This document shows positions 17,924 through 26,292 of a stretch of DNA of 64,000 nucleotides, in pieces (position 1 is the stretch's first letter; each line of letters opens with the position of its first letter). The stretch lies in the NCBI GenBank assembly GCA_022360315.1, contig JAKSDA010000601.1, positions 1 to 64,000 on the forward strand. Direction: 5' to 3'. The notes under the pieces are model-generated. The model was not told the DNA's origin. It did not search any database and saw nothing but the letters and a program-made list of their open reading frames with translations. The position numbers and the translations under genes were made by a program. The stretch comes from Pseudomonadota bacterium (lineage in GTDB: Bacteria > Myxococcota_A > Polyangia > Haliangiales > Haliangiaceae).

Positions 17924-18427
17924 ATGAAATCATTTGCTGCAGCGATTGTGGTCAGCGCCGTTGTCCTGGTCGGGACAGCGAACGCTCGCCCGCTGGCCAT
18001 CTCGAAGCCTTTTGAGACCGATAAGACGTTCGGCGTCGGACTGGCTGTGGGCGTGCCGTCTGGCCTGACCGGCAAATACTTGTTCACGTCGCAGTTTGCA
18101 CTCGACTTTGGTGCCGGCGGTTACTACGCATACCGCGATCGCGACGGCCTGCACCTGCACGGCGACATTCTGTGGCACCCATTTGTGGCTGTCGAAGGAG
18201 AAACCTTTCTCGCTCCGTTCTACCTCGGCCTGGGGGGCAGGGTACTCAACTATGACGATATTACACACCTGGGCATACGCATTCCCCTGGGTGTGGCGTT
18301 CGATTTCAAGGACATACCCGTTGACGTATTTCTCGAGTCGGCGCTGGTGGTCGACGTATCGGTGAGTGAAGATGGCAAGGGCAAAGTCGATTTCAACGGT
18401 TTGATCGGCTTGCGCTATTACCTGTGA
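17924..18427 (+). CDS. Small outer-membrane beta-barrel-like protein
   Basis: A 167-residue precursor with a clean cleavable signal peptide (MKSFAAAIVVSAVVLVGTANA). The mature part is made of short alternating, aromatic-flanked strands rich in glycine (FGVGLAVGVPSGLTGKYLF, LGLGGRVLNY, FNGLIGLRYYL) and ends in a hydrophobic residue, all typical of 8-stranded outer-membrane barrels; it recalls the DUF3996-type family. ATG 17924 is chosen because the signal peptide starts there. It ends one base before the convergent OmpA-like gene ends, so the two genes abut tail to tail with no terminator space. Confidence 0.75.
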   Translation: MKSFAAAIVVSAVVLVGTANARPLAISKPFETDKTFGVGLAVGVPSGLTGKYLFTSQFALDFGAGGYYAYRDRDGLHLHGDILWHPFVAVEGETFLAPFYLGLGGRVLNYDDITHLGIRIPLGVAFDFKDIPVDVFLESALVVDVSVSEDGKGKVDFNGLIGLRYYL

Positions 18428-19216
18428 CTAGTCTGGCAGGGCGGGCAGTTCGTCGATATTGGGCATGAGGATGATCTCGATGCGCCGGTTTCTGCGGCGA
18501 TTTTCCGGGGAGTTGTTTTTGCGTACCGAATCGAACTGCCCGTAGCCGGCCGCAGCCAGGTTCCTGGGCGCCATGCCATTGCCGACCAAGAACCGGGTAA
18601 CAACGGTCGCGCGGGCCACCGAGAGATCCCAGTTATCGGCGAATCCGGCCGACTTGATCGGCACGTTGTCAGTGTGTCCAGCGACCAGAAAACGCCGGTT
18701 GGGCAGTTTGCTCAACACGCCGGCGACCGCGGCCAGGGCTTTTTCTCCGCCCGGCGACAGGGTCGCCTTGCCCGACGGAAACAGCACGCTGGACGGCAGG
18801 GCGACCATGATCCTGCCCCGCCGCTTGTACACCCGGAGCTCGCCAGCGCTGATCATCTTGCGGAATGCATCTCGCAACTTGCGATACTGTGCCAGGTTGG
18901 CTTCGATCTTGGCGCGATGGGCGCGCAGCGCAGCGATCTCTTCCCGGCTGGCCCGCAGATCGGCTTTCAGCGCTGCCTCCTGGCTCGCCGCACCGGCTTG
19001 AGCCTGGGCCAGGTCACCCCGAACCCCCGCGATCTCCTGGTCCTTGGCGGCTACTCGCGATTGCATCTCAGTATCGAGTCGAGCCCGGTCGGCGTGGCAT
19101 TCGGCCACCTTATCCTCCCAGGTTGCAATCGTCGCCGCGTGTTTGTTTCGGGTCACACAGCCCGAACACACGAGCGATACCAGCGCAATCACAAAGACGC
19201 GAGACATGCAGTTCAT
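18428..19216 (-). CDS. OmpA/MotB-domain peptidoglycan-binding lipoprotein
   Basis: A 262-residue protein with a lipoprotein signal (VSLVCSGC), a central coiled coil (~residues 35-125) and a C-terminal OmpA-like domain (~145-255). The peptidoglycan-binding hallmarks GHTDN and the NWDLSVARA and NRRIEI motifs are visible. It should anchor the outer membrane, or a partner complex, to the cell wall. Two nearby ATGs (19216, 19207) are possible; neither has a strong ribosome binding site and the difference is three residues. It converges exactly with the beta-barrel gene. Confidence 0.92.
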   Translation of the reverse strand: MNCMSRVFVIALVSLVCSGCVTRNKHAATIATWEDKVAECHADRARLDTEMQSRVAAKDQEIAGVRGDLAQAQAGAASQEAALKADLRASREEIAALRAHRAKIEANLAQYRKLRDAFRKMISAGELRVYKRRGRIMVALPSSVLFPSGKATLSPGGEKALAAVAGVLSKLPNRRFLVAGHTDNVPIKSAGFADNWDLSVARATVVTRFLVGNGMAPRNLAAAGYGQFDSVRKNNSPENRRRNRRIEIILMPNIDELPALPD

Positions 19217-19333
19217 GGCGGGAAAGCTATCCCGAAACCGGGCGCACTTCCATCCCGAGCTACTTGGCTACGATCACACCAGTACGTATGCTCCGTACTC
19301 CGCAACGCGAAACGCATTCACAGGGAGTCGCCC

Positions 19334-19639
19334 ATGAGCTTGGCCACCAGTCTGGCGTTCGCGGCATTGGTCGCATCCGTCATCTTGTTGCGCTTACCCG
19401 CGCGTATCCTGCCCATCCTCGCTGTGCTGACCAGCGGCCTAGAGGTCGCCATGGCGTTCCGCCTGGTCACGTTTGGCATCAGCGGAGTCTCTCTTCCGAT
19501 CATTCTGGGCGCGATCCTCACCACCACCGGAGGCCTGATGCTGGCACAGGCCAACAGCAAACCCCTGGTATCGGCCGCAACTGTCGTCGCCCTGGTCGGC
19601 CTCATCCAGGTGGTCGTGGCATTACAACTGGTTAGCTGA
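19334..19639 (+). CDS. Small integral membrane protein
   Basis: A 101-residue, very hydrophobic protein with three or four predicted membrane helices (ATSLAFAALVASVILL, ILPILAVLTSGLEVAMAF, LPIILGAILTTTGGLML, VVALVGLIQVVVAL). ATG 19334 follows AGGGAG with good spacing. No family was recognised. It lies in the divergent/intergenic space upstream of the second kinase gene and may be co-transcribed with it. Confidence 0.65.
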   Translation: MSLATSLAFAALVASVILLRLPARILPILAVLTSGLEVAMAFRLVTFGISGVSLPIILGAILTTTGGLMLAQANSKPLVSAATVVALVGLIQVVVALQLVS

Positions 19640-19743
19640 ATCAAATTCGTCCCCGGACTCGCTGGCGCTTTGTCGTGCAGGGCGTAAGCGTCCGGATGGA
19701 AAGACAATTCCGCGGAGCTTCGCGGTTGCAGGAGAACTCCGCT

Positions 19744-20757
19744 ATGCTCTTCGGGATGGCCAAGGAGAAGTCCACTACGCTGGAGGGCAAGCGTTTGGGC
19801 AAGTACACGCTGGCACGGCTGATCGGCAGCGGTGCCACGGGAGGCGTGTATAGTGCAAAGGACAAGGCCAACAAGAGGGTAGCGATCAAGGTTCTCGACC
19901 CGATCCTGGTCCGCGATATGGACGGTGCAGCTCGTTTCAAACGAGAGGCAGAGGTCGGCCAGCGACTCGATCATCCGAATATTGTCAAAGTGCTCGACGT
20001 CGGAAAATGGCGCGGCAACTACTTCATCGTCATGGAGCTTCTCCGCGGTGGAGCGTTTCGCGCGATGATCCGCGAAGGACAGGAGCCGAAAAAAATCATC
20101 ACAGCGCTACTGCAGGTCGCCGAAGCACTGGTCTACGCCCACGAGCAGGGCGTGGTCCACCGGGATCTCAAACCGGAGAACATCTTGTTGACCCGATCGG
20201 GTCAGGCCAAGGTGGCCGACTTCGGCCTGGCCAGAGTTCGCGATGCGACTTCGTTGACCACCCATGGAGCCATGTTGGGGACCGTGAAATACATGTCACC
20301 GGAGCAGGCCCGCGGAGAGCCCGCCGATGCCTCCAGTGACGTCTATTCGCTCGGCGTCATGCTCTACGAAACCGTTTCGGGCGAACTTCCATTTACCTCC
20401 GACACGCAACACGGCTTTATCTTTCAGCATGTAGCAGCAACGCCAAAGAAGCCCCAGGTCCGCTCGGGCTACAGCCCGCTACTGGCCAAGCTGGCCATGC
20501 GTTGTATGGCCAAATCACGCGGCGAGCGCCCGTCGATGAACGAGGTCGCAGAGCGTCTCCAAGAATCGCTGACCTGGCGCCCCCGCCGCCGCTGGCCGCG
20601 GTTTGTGTGGGCTGCGATATTCACACTGGTCGGCATGGGGGTTGTCTCCCTGGCCGCACCGCACGTGCTCGATCCATTGACCGAGGGATGGTTTGGCGGG
20701 CCGGTATTCCGCGCGGTCCGGGACGCCGCACTCACTGCGCGCGAACTCTTGCATTAA
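19744..20757 (+). CDS. Hanks-type serine/threonine protein kinase, membrane-anchored
   Basis: A 337-residue kinase. The glycine loop GSGATGG begins at ~28, the ATP lysine is K49 (VAIK), the catalytic loop HRDLKPEN has D141, DFG starts at 159, and GTVKYMSPEQARG marks the activation segment. A single hydrophobic helix (~290-310) is followed by only about 25 residues, so the kinase lacks a sensory ectodomain. ATG 19744 follows AGGAGA; ATG 19756 is an alternative. It is followed after 108 bases by a third kinase gene on the same strand. Confidence 0.93.
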   Translation: MLFGMAKEKSTTLEGKRLGKYTLARLIGSGATGGVYSAKDKANKRVAIKVLDPILVRDMDGAARFKREAEVGQRLDHPNIVKVLDVGKWRGNYFIVMELLRGGAFRAMIREGQEPKKIITALLQVAEALVYAHEQGVVHRDLKPENILLTRSGQAKVADFGLARVRDATSLTTHGAMLGTVKYMSPEQARGEPADASSDVYSLGVMLYETVSGELPFTSDTQHGFIFQHVAATPKKPQVRSGYSPLLAKLAMRCMAKSRGERPSMNEVAERLQESLTWRPRRRWPRFVWAAIFTLVGMGVVSLAAPHVLDPLTEGWFGGPVFRAVRDAALTARELLH

Positions 20758-20865
20758 CGCCATGGGGCATTAAAACCATCGGGACTGCCGAGAAACTGTA
20801 CCCATCGCCGAGGACACCGACCATTGCCCAAGTATCCGCGCCATATTGACCGGAATGAGAATTCC

Positions 20866-22890
20866 ATGGCAGGACAGGTGGTGGACAACCGGTACCAGAT
20901 CGGCGAGCGGCTCGGCGCGGGCGGAGTCGGCACCGTGTACCGGGCGGTACGGCTCGGTGTGGAGCGGGTATTCGCCATCAAGTTTCTGCAGCCGACCCGC
21001 GCTGTACAATCCGAGTTCCGCAAGCGATTTGCCCGCGAAGCACTGGCCATGAGCCGCCTCTACCACGTCCATGTGGTCGGTCTGAACGACTACGGCGTGC
21101 ACGAGGGAATGCCCTACCTGGTCATGGAATACGTCCCGGGCAAGACCTTGACCCAGCGTCTTCGCGAAGGTCCGCTCGAGCCCCAGCGGGCCGTCCGGAT
21201 CATGCACCAGATCCTGGTCACGCTCGAGTACTTTCACGAAAACGACGTCGTACACCGCGATCTGAAGTCCGGCAATATCATGCTCATCGACTCGGATGGC
21301 CAGACCGACTTTGTCAAATTGCTCGACTTTGGCATGGCCAAATTGCTCGACGGACTGGGCTCCGGAATCGTGGTGAGTGTCAAGGGCACCATCGTCGGAA
21401 CGCCCAGTACCATGTCTCCCGAGCAGATCAAGGACCAGGAGATCGACCCTCGCTCGGATGTGTATTCGGCAGGCATCCTGCTCTACGAGATGATCGCCGG
21501 GCACAAGCCATTTCGACATCCGGATCCATTCACCGTCATGAAGATGCACCTGAAGGAGGCACCGGCCCCGCTGCGCACGTCGATCGAAGAACCACTGGTC
21601 AGCGAGAAACTCGAGCAGGTGATCATGAAAGCGCTGGCCAAAGACCGCGACCAGCGCTTTCCATCTGCCGAGGATATGGCGTCCGCCCTGCTCGACACAC
21701 CCGAGGGCGGCGAGATCGACGAGGCCGACACCATCGTCACCCACACCGGCCCGACCAGCAAACAGTGGCGGCGAGTCGTGTTCTTGGCCGCGTCTGGCTG
21801 GGCGATCGCCGCGCTGCTGCTGGTCGCGGTGCTGGTCGCGATTGGCATTGGCGGCGGATCGGATGAACCCGACCGCAATGGCGAAAACGCCACCGCCAGC
21901 GCGGTCGATGGCGCTGCCCGACCATCGGCCGAGACGACCGCCCGAACGGCCGATCCGGGCCTATCGGACCGCGATCGGATCATCCGGCGGCCGCGTCATG
22001 CCGACAACATCGAAACCGGCGACGCGACTGCCGGCGGCCAGGCAGCGCCGAACAGGTCCCCCGAGACGTCGTCGCAAACGCCTCCCGGGGCACCGTCTGA
22101 TACCTCGCCCGAACCGTCGCCTGCCACGGCATCGGATCCCGGGTCTGCCACGGCATCGGATGCACTGCCCGCGGTTGCTTCTTCCGGGTCGTCTGCCAGG
22201 ACATCTTCTTCCCCACCCGCCCGAGCGGGATCCCAGACCAAAAGGGACGCACCCCCCCCAAACGCCGATACCGACCGCACCATTGTGGCCGGCCCGGCAA
22301 CCGGGCCAACAGCAACGGTACGACCAGCCCGAGATGAAGTGCCCGGCCCACGATCCACCTGGCAGTCGCGCCGCGACCGTGCTGTCGAGCTGGTTGCGGC
22401 GGGCGAGTATCGCGCAGCGTTCCGAGAGATCACCGAGGCGGTCAGAATGGATCGGGGTGCGCGGTCCGATCCAGCGCTCATTGGCGCCGCCATCGGCACT
22501 CTGGCGTTGCCCAATGGCGACCAATTCATTCCGTTCCTGGTTCGCGAGTTCGGCAAAGAGCCGGCCGCTGTGGCCGCGCTGATCAAAGCGGTGCCGGGCG
22601 GCCAGAACTGGTATGTACGCCATCACGCCTGGATCGCGCTGTCCAGGTTGGGCAAGTTCAGCAAAGCAGATCGGGTCGGCATGTGGCTCGCCGACCTGCG
22701 CCAGGCCAGATCGTGCCGGATGGTGCGGCGCAGCTACGCCAGGCTATCCCGTTCGGACGACCCGCGCTCTCGTCGTGCCATCGAAGAGCTGTCTGCCCGC
22801 ACTCCGGAAAACGACCCAAAAAATCAGCTCCGCTGTCTCAGATCTCTATCGCGGCCAAAACCGCCTCCCGCGACCAGAAAAACCAATTGA
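20866..22890 (+). CDS. Receptor-type serine/threonine kinase with long Pro/Ser/Thr tail
   Basis: A 674-residue kinase. The catalytic core (~10-275) has GAGGVG, the ATP lysine K39, HRDLKSGN with D132, DFG at 154, and GTPSTMSPEQ. HRDLKSGN replaces the usual KPEN, a common variant in this phylum. A membrane helix lies at ~300-330. Outside it comes a ~170-residue Pro/Ser/Thr/Ala-rich stalk and then a folded, helical domain (~505-660) with two repeats reminiscent of TPR or HEAT (GEYRAAFREITEAVRM). The architecture suggests a sensor kinase reading the periplasm. ATG 20866 is preferred to a TTG 14 codons upstream. Confidence 0.93.
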   Translation: MAGQVVDNRYQIGERLGAGGVGTVYRAVRLGVERVFAIKFLQPTRAVQSEFRKRFAREALAMSRLYHVHVVGLNDYGVHEGMPYLVMEYVPGKTLTQRLREGPLEPQRAVRIMHQILVTLEYFHENDVVHRDLKSGNIMLIDSDGQTDFVKLLDFGMAKLLDGLGSGIVVSVKGTIVGTPSTMSPEQIKDQEIDPRSDVYSAGILLYEMIAGHKPFRHPDPFTVMKMHLKEAPAPLRTSIEEPLVSEKLEQVIMKALAKDRDQRFPSAEDMASALLDTPEGGEIDEADTIVTHTGPTSKQWRRVVFLAASGWAIAALLLVAVLVAIGIGGGSDEPDRNGENATASAVDGAARPSAETTARTADPGLSDRDRIIRRPRHADNIETGDATAGGQAAPNRSPETSSQTPPGAPSDTSPEPSPATASDPGSATASDALPAVASSGSSARTSSSPPARAGSQTKRDAPPPNADTDRTIVAGPATGPTATVRPARDEVPGPRSTWQSRRDRAVELVAAGEYRAAFREITEAVRMDRGARSDPALIGAAIGTLALPNGDQFIPFLVREFGKEPAAVAALIKAVPGGQNWYVRHHAWIALSRLGKFSKADRVGMWLADLRQARSCRMVRRSYARLSRSDDPRSRRAIEELSARTPENDPKNQLRCLRSLSRPKPPPATRKTN

Positions 22891-22927
22891 TCGGCCAGGA
22901 GGGCGAGGTGTTCGCCACGGCCGGCAG

Positions 22928-24238
22928 CTAGCGAGACTTGCGCATGAGCACCAGATCGCCCACCCCGATGGCGCGCAGGGCCAGGGTGACCAGAGCGATC
23001 GAGGCGTTCTTGCCGACCTGGACAACAATGATCTCGCCCACCGCACGGGCGGGAAAGCGGCGGTCGTCTTTGCCCACGTTGCTCGATGGTTTCATGATCT
23101 CTTCGAGGGCATCGCCGCGGCGCACGACAAACATGCGATTGCCCACCTCGATCCCGTCGCCCTTGCCCTTATCGATGAAGATCAGCTGGCCCTGGCCGAT
23201 CAGCTGCTCGGAGCCGAGCATGGCGACAACCGTGCCCTGAACGTCGACCTTGTTGCGGCGGGGCTCCACGGTGCGAAACGTGCGCTGCAGTGGGCCGACC
23301 CTGGCGCCGCGCTCGATGACGTCCAGTGAGTCGGTGATCACAGCCCGGGCGCGTTTGCCCTTTTTCACGCTCACCACCTCGAGCTCGCCCAGGAGCCTGA
23401 CATAGGCGCCGACAATCCTCTTGTTATACGGGTGAGTGACGGTCTGGCTCTCGGTGTAAATGGTGTATCGCTTGCCCACTTTGGGCGGATTGCCCCGGTA
23501 GTCGAGATAGACCGCGTCGCCGAGAGAAAGCAGCGTTTTCTCTTCGACCGATCCCACGATGATGGCGGCAATATTCAGTTTCTCGCGGTCGACAAAGGCC
23601 ACCTGGCGCAGACTCACATTGTAGCTGCGCGCCGGTGTGGGCTGGATATCGGCCGCCTCGGGCGCCACCTCTGGATCGATCTCGGGTATCGTCACAGAAT
23701 TTAAGCCCTGGGGATAAAGCCGCACGAGGTCGCCGGGATAGATCCAGTGCGGATTGGTGATCGTGGGGTTGTACGACCAGATTTTGGGCCATTCATAGGG
23801 ATTGTTGAAATAGAACCAGCAAATGTCCCACAACGTGTCGCCGCGCCGGATCACGTGAATCGGCGGCACAGGGCCGAAGATGGTATTTCCACCGCGCCGA
23901 TCGCCAAAAAAACGCCGCCTTGGATCGCCGTCGTCGTCTTCACTGTAGTAGAAAGCGGAATCGTCCTCGGCGGCCGGCACTGCTTCGCCGTTGCGCGGCG
24001 GCACTGGTACCTGCAGAATAATGGGTTCCTGGGCCGGTTGCGGGGCCGGTTCGGGTGGCGGCGGGGCCGGCTGGGCCGGCTGGCTGGTCCCCGGATCGAG
24101 CGTTGTCGGGGGCTCCTGCGCATACGCTGGACCCGCGAACCCACCCGATCCGATACCGTCGAGACCGGGGACAAAGACTGTGAGAACGACAATGGCAAAA
24201 GCAAATACGGTCCGACGCATGGCTTGCACGTTGGGCAT
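22928..24238 (-). CDS. Secreted LysM-domain protein
   Basis: A 436-residue precursor with a signal peptide ending near AYA (the hydrophobic core follows MRRTVFAFAIVVL), a Pro/Gln-rich linker, an acidic patch, then a LysM domain (~residues 130-185: HVIRRGDTLWDIC, NPYEWPKIWSYNP, YPGDLVRLYPQG) that binds peptidoglycan glycan chains. The remaining ~230 residues form a beta-rich domain without a recognised family, seen in LysM proteins of deltaproteobacterial type. ATG 24238 starts only four bases after the stop of the CpoB-like gene, so they are translated from one message; ATG 24220 would also keep the signal peptide. Confidence 0.88.
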   Translation of the reverse strand: MPNVQAMRRTVFAFAIVVLTVFVPGLDGIGSGGFAGPAYAQEPPTTLDPGTSQPAQPAPPPPEPAPQPAQEPIILQVPVPPRNGEAVPAAEDDSAFYYSEDDDGDPRRRFFGDRRGGNTIFGPVPPIHVIRRGDTLWDICWFYFNNPYEWPKIWSYNPTITNPHWIYPGDLVRLYPQGLNSVTIPEIDPEVAPEAADIQPTPARSYNVSLRQVAFVDREKLNIAAIIVGSVEEKTLLSLGDAVYLDYRGNPPKVGKRYTIYTESQTVTHPYNKRIVGAYVRLLGELEVVSVKKGKRARAVITDSLDVIERGARVGPLQRTFRTVEPRRNKVDVQGTVVAMLGSEQLIGQGQLIFIDKGKGDGIEVGNRMFVVRRGDALEEIMKPSSNVGKDDRRFPARAVGEIIVVQVGKNASIALVTLALRAIGVGDLVLMRKSR

Positions 24239-24242
24239 GGGG

Positions 24243-25397
24243 TCAGTTTCCGAGGCTATCGAGTCGGCGCGCAGCCAGCTTGGCCGGACCGCTATTGGGG
24301 TGACGCTCGATGACGTCAGCCAGAGTCGAACGGGCCCGAGCTGCATCTCCAAGGGCTAGATAACAGTAGCCCATCTTGAGCAGGGCGTCGGGAACTTTGT
24401 TGCCCCGGGGATACTCGGTGACCACCTTGCGAAACTCGGCCAACGCCGTGCGGTAGTCTCGCTGGTCATAAAACGCCTCGCCCAGCCAGTACAGGGCATT
24501 GTCGGCGTACTCGTGACCCGGATGACGGGCGAGAAAGTCGCGAAAACCGACAATGGCCCGATCGTGGTTGTCCTCGCGCAGTGCCTCGTACGACGCTTTA
24601 TAGGCAGTCACGGGATCGCGCGAAACCGGCCGGGACCGGGCCGGCTGGCCGCCCCCGCTGTCTGCTCGCGACCCCGGTGCAGTCCGGGCGCTGTGCGGCG
24701 AAGACGGCCCAGACGATGTCCCGGCCGCACCATCACGCCTGTCCCGCACCGAGCCGGTACCGGGACGCGGGACCGAATCGCCGGCCGCGCGGCCGGCCGA
24801 TTGCGCCTGCCGAGCGCCGCGCGCCTTGCGAATCTGCTCTTGCACGGTCGGGCCGACTCGCTCGGTGACCGGCAAACGCGGCATCGAGTCGCTCGACTGG
24901 TCGGCCGCGCGGCCGCGCCGCCGCACCTCGCGTCGCTCCTTCCGACCCGGACGATCACTCGGCCCGTACCGGATCGAACGCTCGTGCCGGGACAGGCGAT
25001 CGAGGTCCGAATTGCCGCGATCAGCATCGCCGCGGTAGCCTTGCCCATAGGTCGATTGACCCGGGATCGTCACACTGCGACCCCGCGCGGCATCGCCGAC
25101 ATACACGATCTCGACCCCGTCCTCGTCGCTGCCCACAACCTCGTACTCATCGTCGTCGAGGTCGGGCGCGCGTACTTCGACCGGCAGAGGCGGAGGCCGC
25201 CTTTTTTGCTGAGCGCTGCGCAGGCGGTCCTCGAGCATCACGATCTGATGTTCGAGATCGCGCATCTTGTTGTGATTCTTCCGTTCGATCTCCGCGATCG
25301 CACCGCGAATGTCACTGCCCTGGCGCTTGACAGCAGCCTGCGAGCCACCACACCCCACGACCGAGGCGATGACGAATGTACAAACCCAGCGAAACAC
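24243..25397 (-). CDS. CpoB/YbgF-like TPR lipoprotein
   Basis: A 384-residue envelope protein. The N-terminus carries a lipobox-like VVGC, then a short coiled coil (~residues 30-65), a ~180-residue charged and disordered region rich in R, D, S and P, and a C-terminal TPR domain (~265-384) with the YbgF pattern (YKASYEALREDNHDRAIVGF, ADNALYWLGEAFYDQ, DALLKMGYCYLALGD). Relatives coordinate peptidoglycan synthesis with Tol-Pal during division. The start codon is GTG 25397 with a weak GGCGGGG upstream. No tol genes are adjacent; instead a LysM gene follows directly. Confidence 0.85.
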   Translation of the reverse strand: MFRWVCTFVIASVVGCGGSQAAVKRQGSDIRGAIAEIERKNHNKMRDLEHQIVMLEDRLRSAQQKRRPPPLPVEVRAPDLDDDEYEVVGSDEDGVEIVYVGDAARGRSVTIPGQSTYGQGYRGDADRGNSDLDRLSRHERSIRYGPSDRPGRKERREVRRRGRAADQSSDSMPRLPVTERVGPTVQEQIRKARGARQAQSAGRAAGDSVPRPGTGSVRDRRDGAAGTSSGPSSPHSARTAPGSRADSGGGQPARSRPVSRDPVTAYKASYEALREDNHDRAIVGFRDFLARHPGHEYADNALYWLGEAFYDQRDYRTALAEFRKVVTEYPRGNKVPDALLKMGYCYLALGDAARARSTLADVIERHPNSGPAKLAARRLDSLGN

Positions 25398-25452
25398 GAC
25401 CCCGCCATGCTAGTCGCCCTCTCGCCGAGGCGCAAAAAACTGACAATGAAAT

Positions 25453-25470
25453 CCTACATAGACCTACATA
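25453..25470. promoter_or_regulatory. Two phased CCTACATA sites upstream of the CpoB-like gene
   Basis: CCTACATA occurs at 25453-25460 and 25463-25470, spaced 10 bp with a GA spacer and followed by AA. This is the same layout as the four CCATTACA sites at 5223-5260. The pair is about 60 bases upstream of the GTG start at 25397. A role in controlling the cpoB/LysM pair is inferred. Confidence 0.4.
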
Positions 25471-25590
25471 AACAGTGGACAATACTGGGTGTATTTGACC
25501 GACGAGCAAGCCCGCTGGCGATGATGGATCGGCGCTCTGGCGACGCGGAGAGTTTTTGGACCGGTTCTTAGTACAGCGCCCCGGAAATCT

Positions 25591-25632
25591 TTGACCAGTC
25601 GAGGCAGAAAAAGATTGACCAGTCGAGGCAGA
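25591..25632. repeat. Paired 18-bp direct repeats, likely IS end remnant
   Basis: TTGACCAGTCGAGGCAGA occurs at 25591-25608 and again at 25615-25632, 24 bp apart. Short multiple repeats containing TTGACCAGTC are characteristic of the ends of some IS21-like insertion sequences. No accompanying transposase of that family is found, so only an end fragment remains. It lies in the 895-bp gene-poor stretch (25398-26292) before the DUF4157 toxin gene. Confidence 0.45.
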
Positions 25633-25784
25633 GACGGCGACCCTCGGGCATTAGTGCCTACCGGTGCCATCGGTTCGGAGAGCACCACGGCAATTCGACA
25701 CTGCACTCGGAGCGCGTGTCTGGTACGCGGAAGGTAGGAATGAGCCGACGTCCACTTTAGTTGAACCGAGTTTGCTAGGTCTAC

Positions 25785-26080
25785 GGCTGTTCGGGTCCGA
25801 GGCTGCACAGAGGTCTTTCGTCTAGGCACAAGACGAGTTCATGCGACGAAAGCTTGCGTGTGTACAACTCGCATAATTGAACAACCTGCGCCCGGAACGC
25901 TGTGTCGCGGGGAACTTTGCTGCTCAACCAATGGTGTACACGCCATGGTCTGAGCTTGTAGGAAGCCAGGATTCTCTGAACCGACTGGGGCGAAATACTC
26001 TCGACAATGCCTTCCTTCTGCAGCGTTCGAGCTAGCGTCAAGCGTCCTACATCGGCGCCAAGTTGAAAAGCGTACACCGT
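25785..26080 (-). pseudogene. IS630-family transposase remnant
   Basis: The minus strand encodes a central transposase piece: GIVESISPQSVQRIL, then LRPWRVHHWLSSKVPRD and LCELYT, and VLCLDE, which is the pattern of the IS630 helix-turn-helix/linker region up to the first catalytic aspartate. At that point the frame breaks: the expected DEKTSVQPR continues only in another frame (KTSVQPRTRTA ending near 25780). Both the N-terminal HTH and the rest of the catalytic domain are missing, and the upstream open frame simply runs antisense into the neighbouring toxin gene. It is dead. Confidence 0.75.
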
Positions 26081-26292
26081 CCCTACACCTCGGGTCTTCG
26101 ACCGCGGATGAACTCGCCGGAATTCAGGCAGTTTGCAGATGCTGGGCGCAGAGGACTGGCGACCATGTACTACTTTGAAAAGGGACGACTGACACGTCGG
26201 TGATATGCTCTGGCTCCAGCGGGGACGGATGCGCTTAAGCCAGGACGACCGTTTTTTGCGTTTTGCGTTTAAACAGGGGTCGAGATTCAGCG

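Noticed and set aside
25398..26292. An active insertion sequence
   Set aside because: The transposase is truncated and frameshifted, and no intact terminal inverted repeats were seen.
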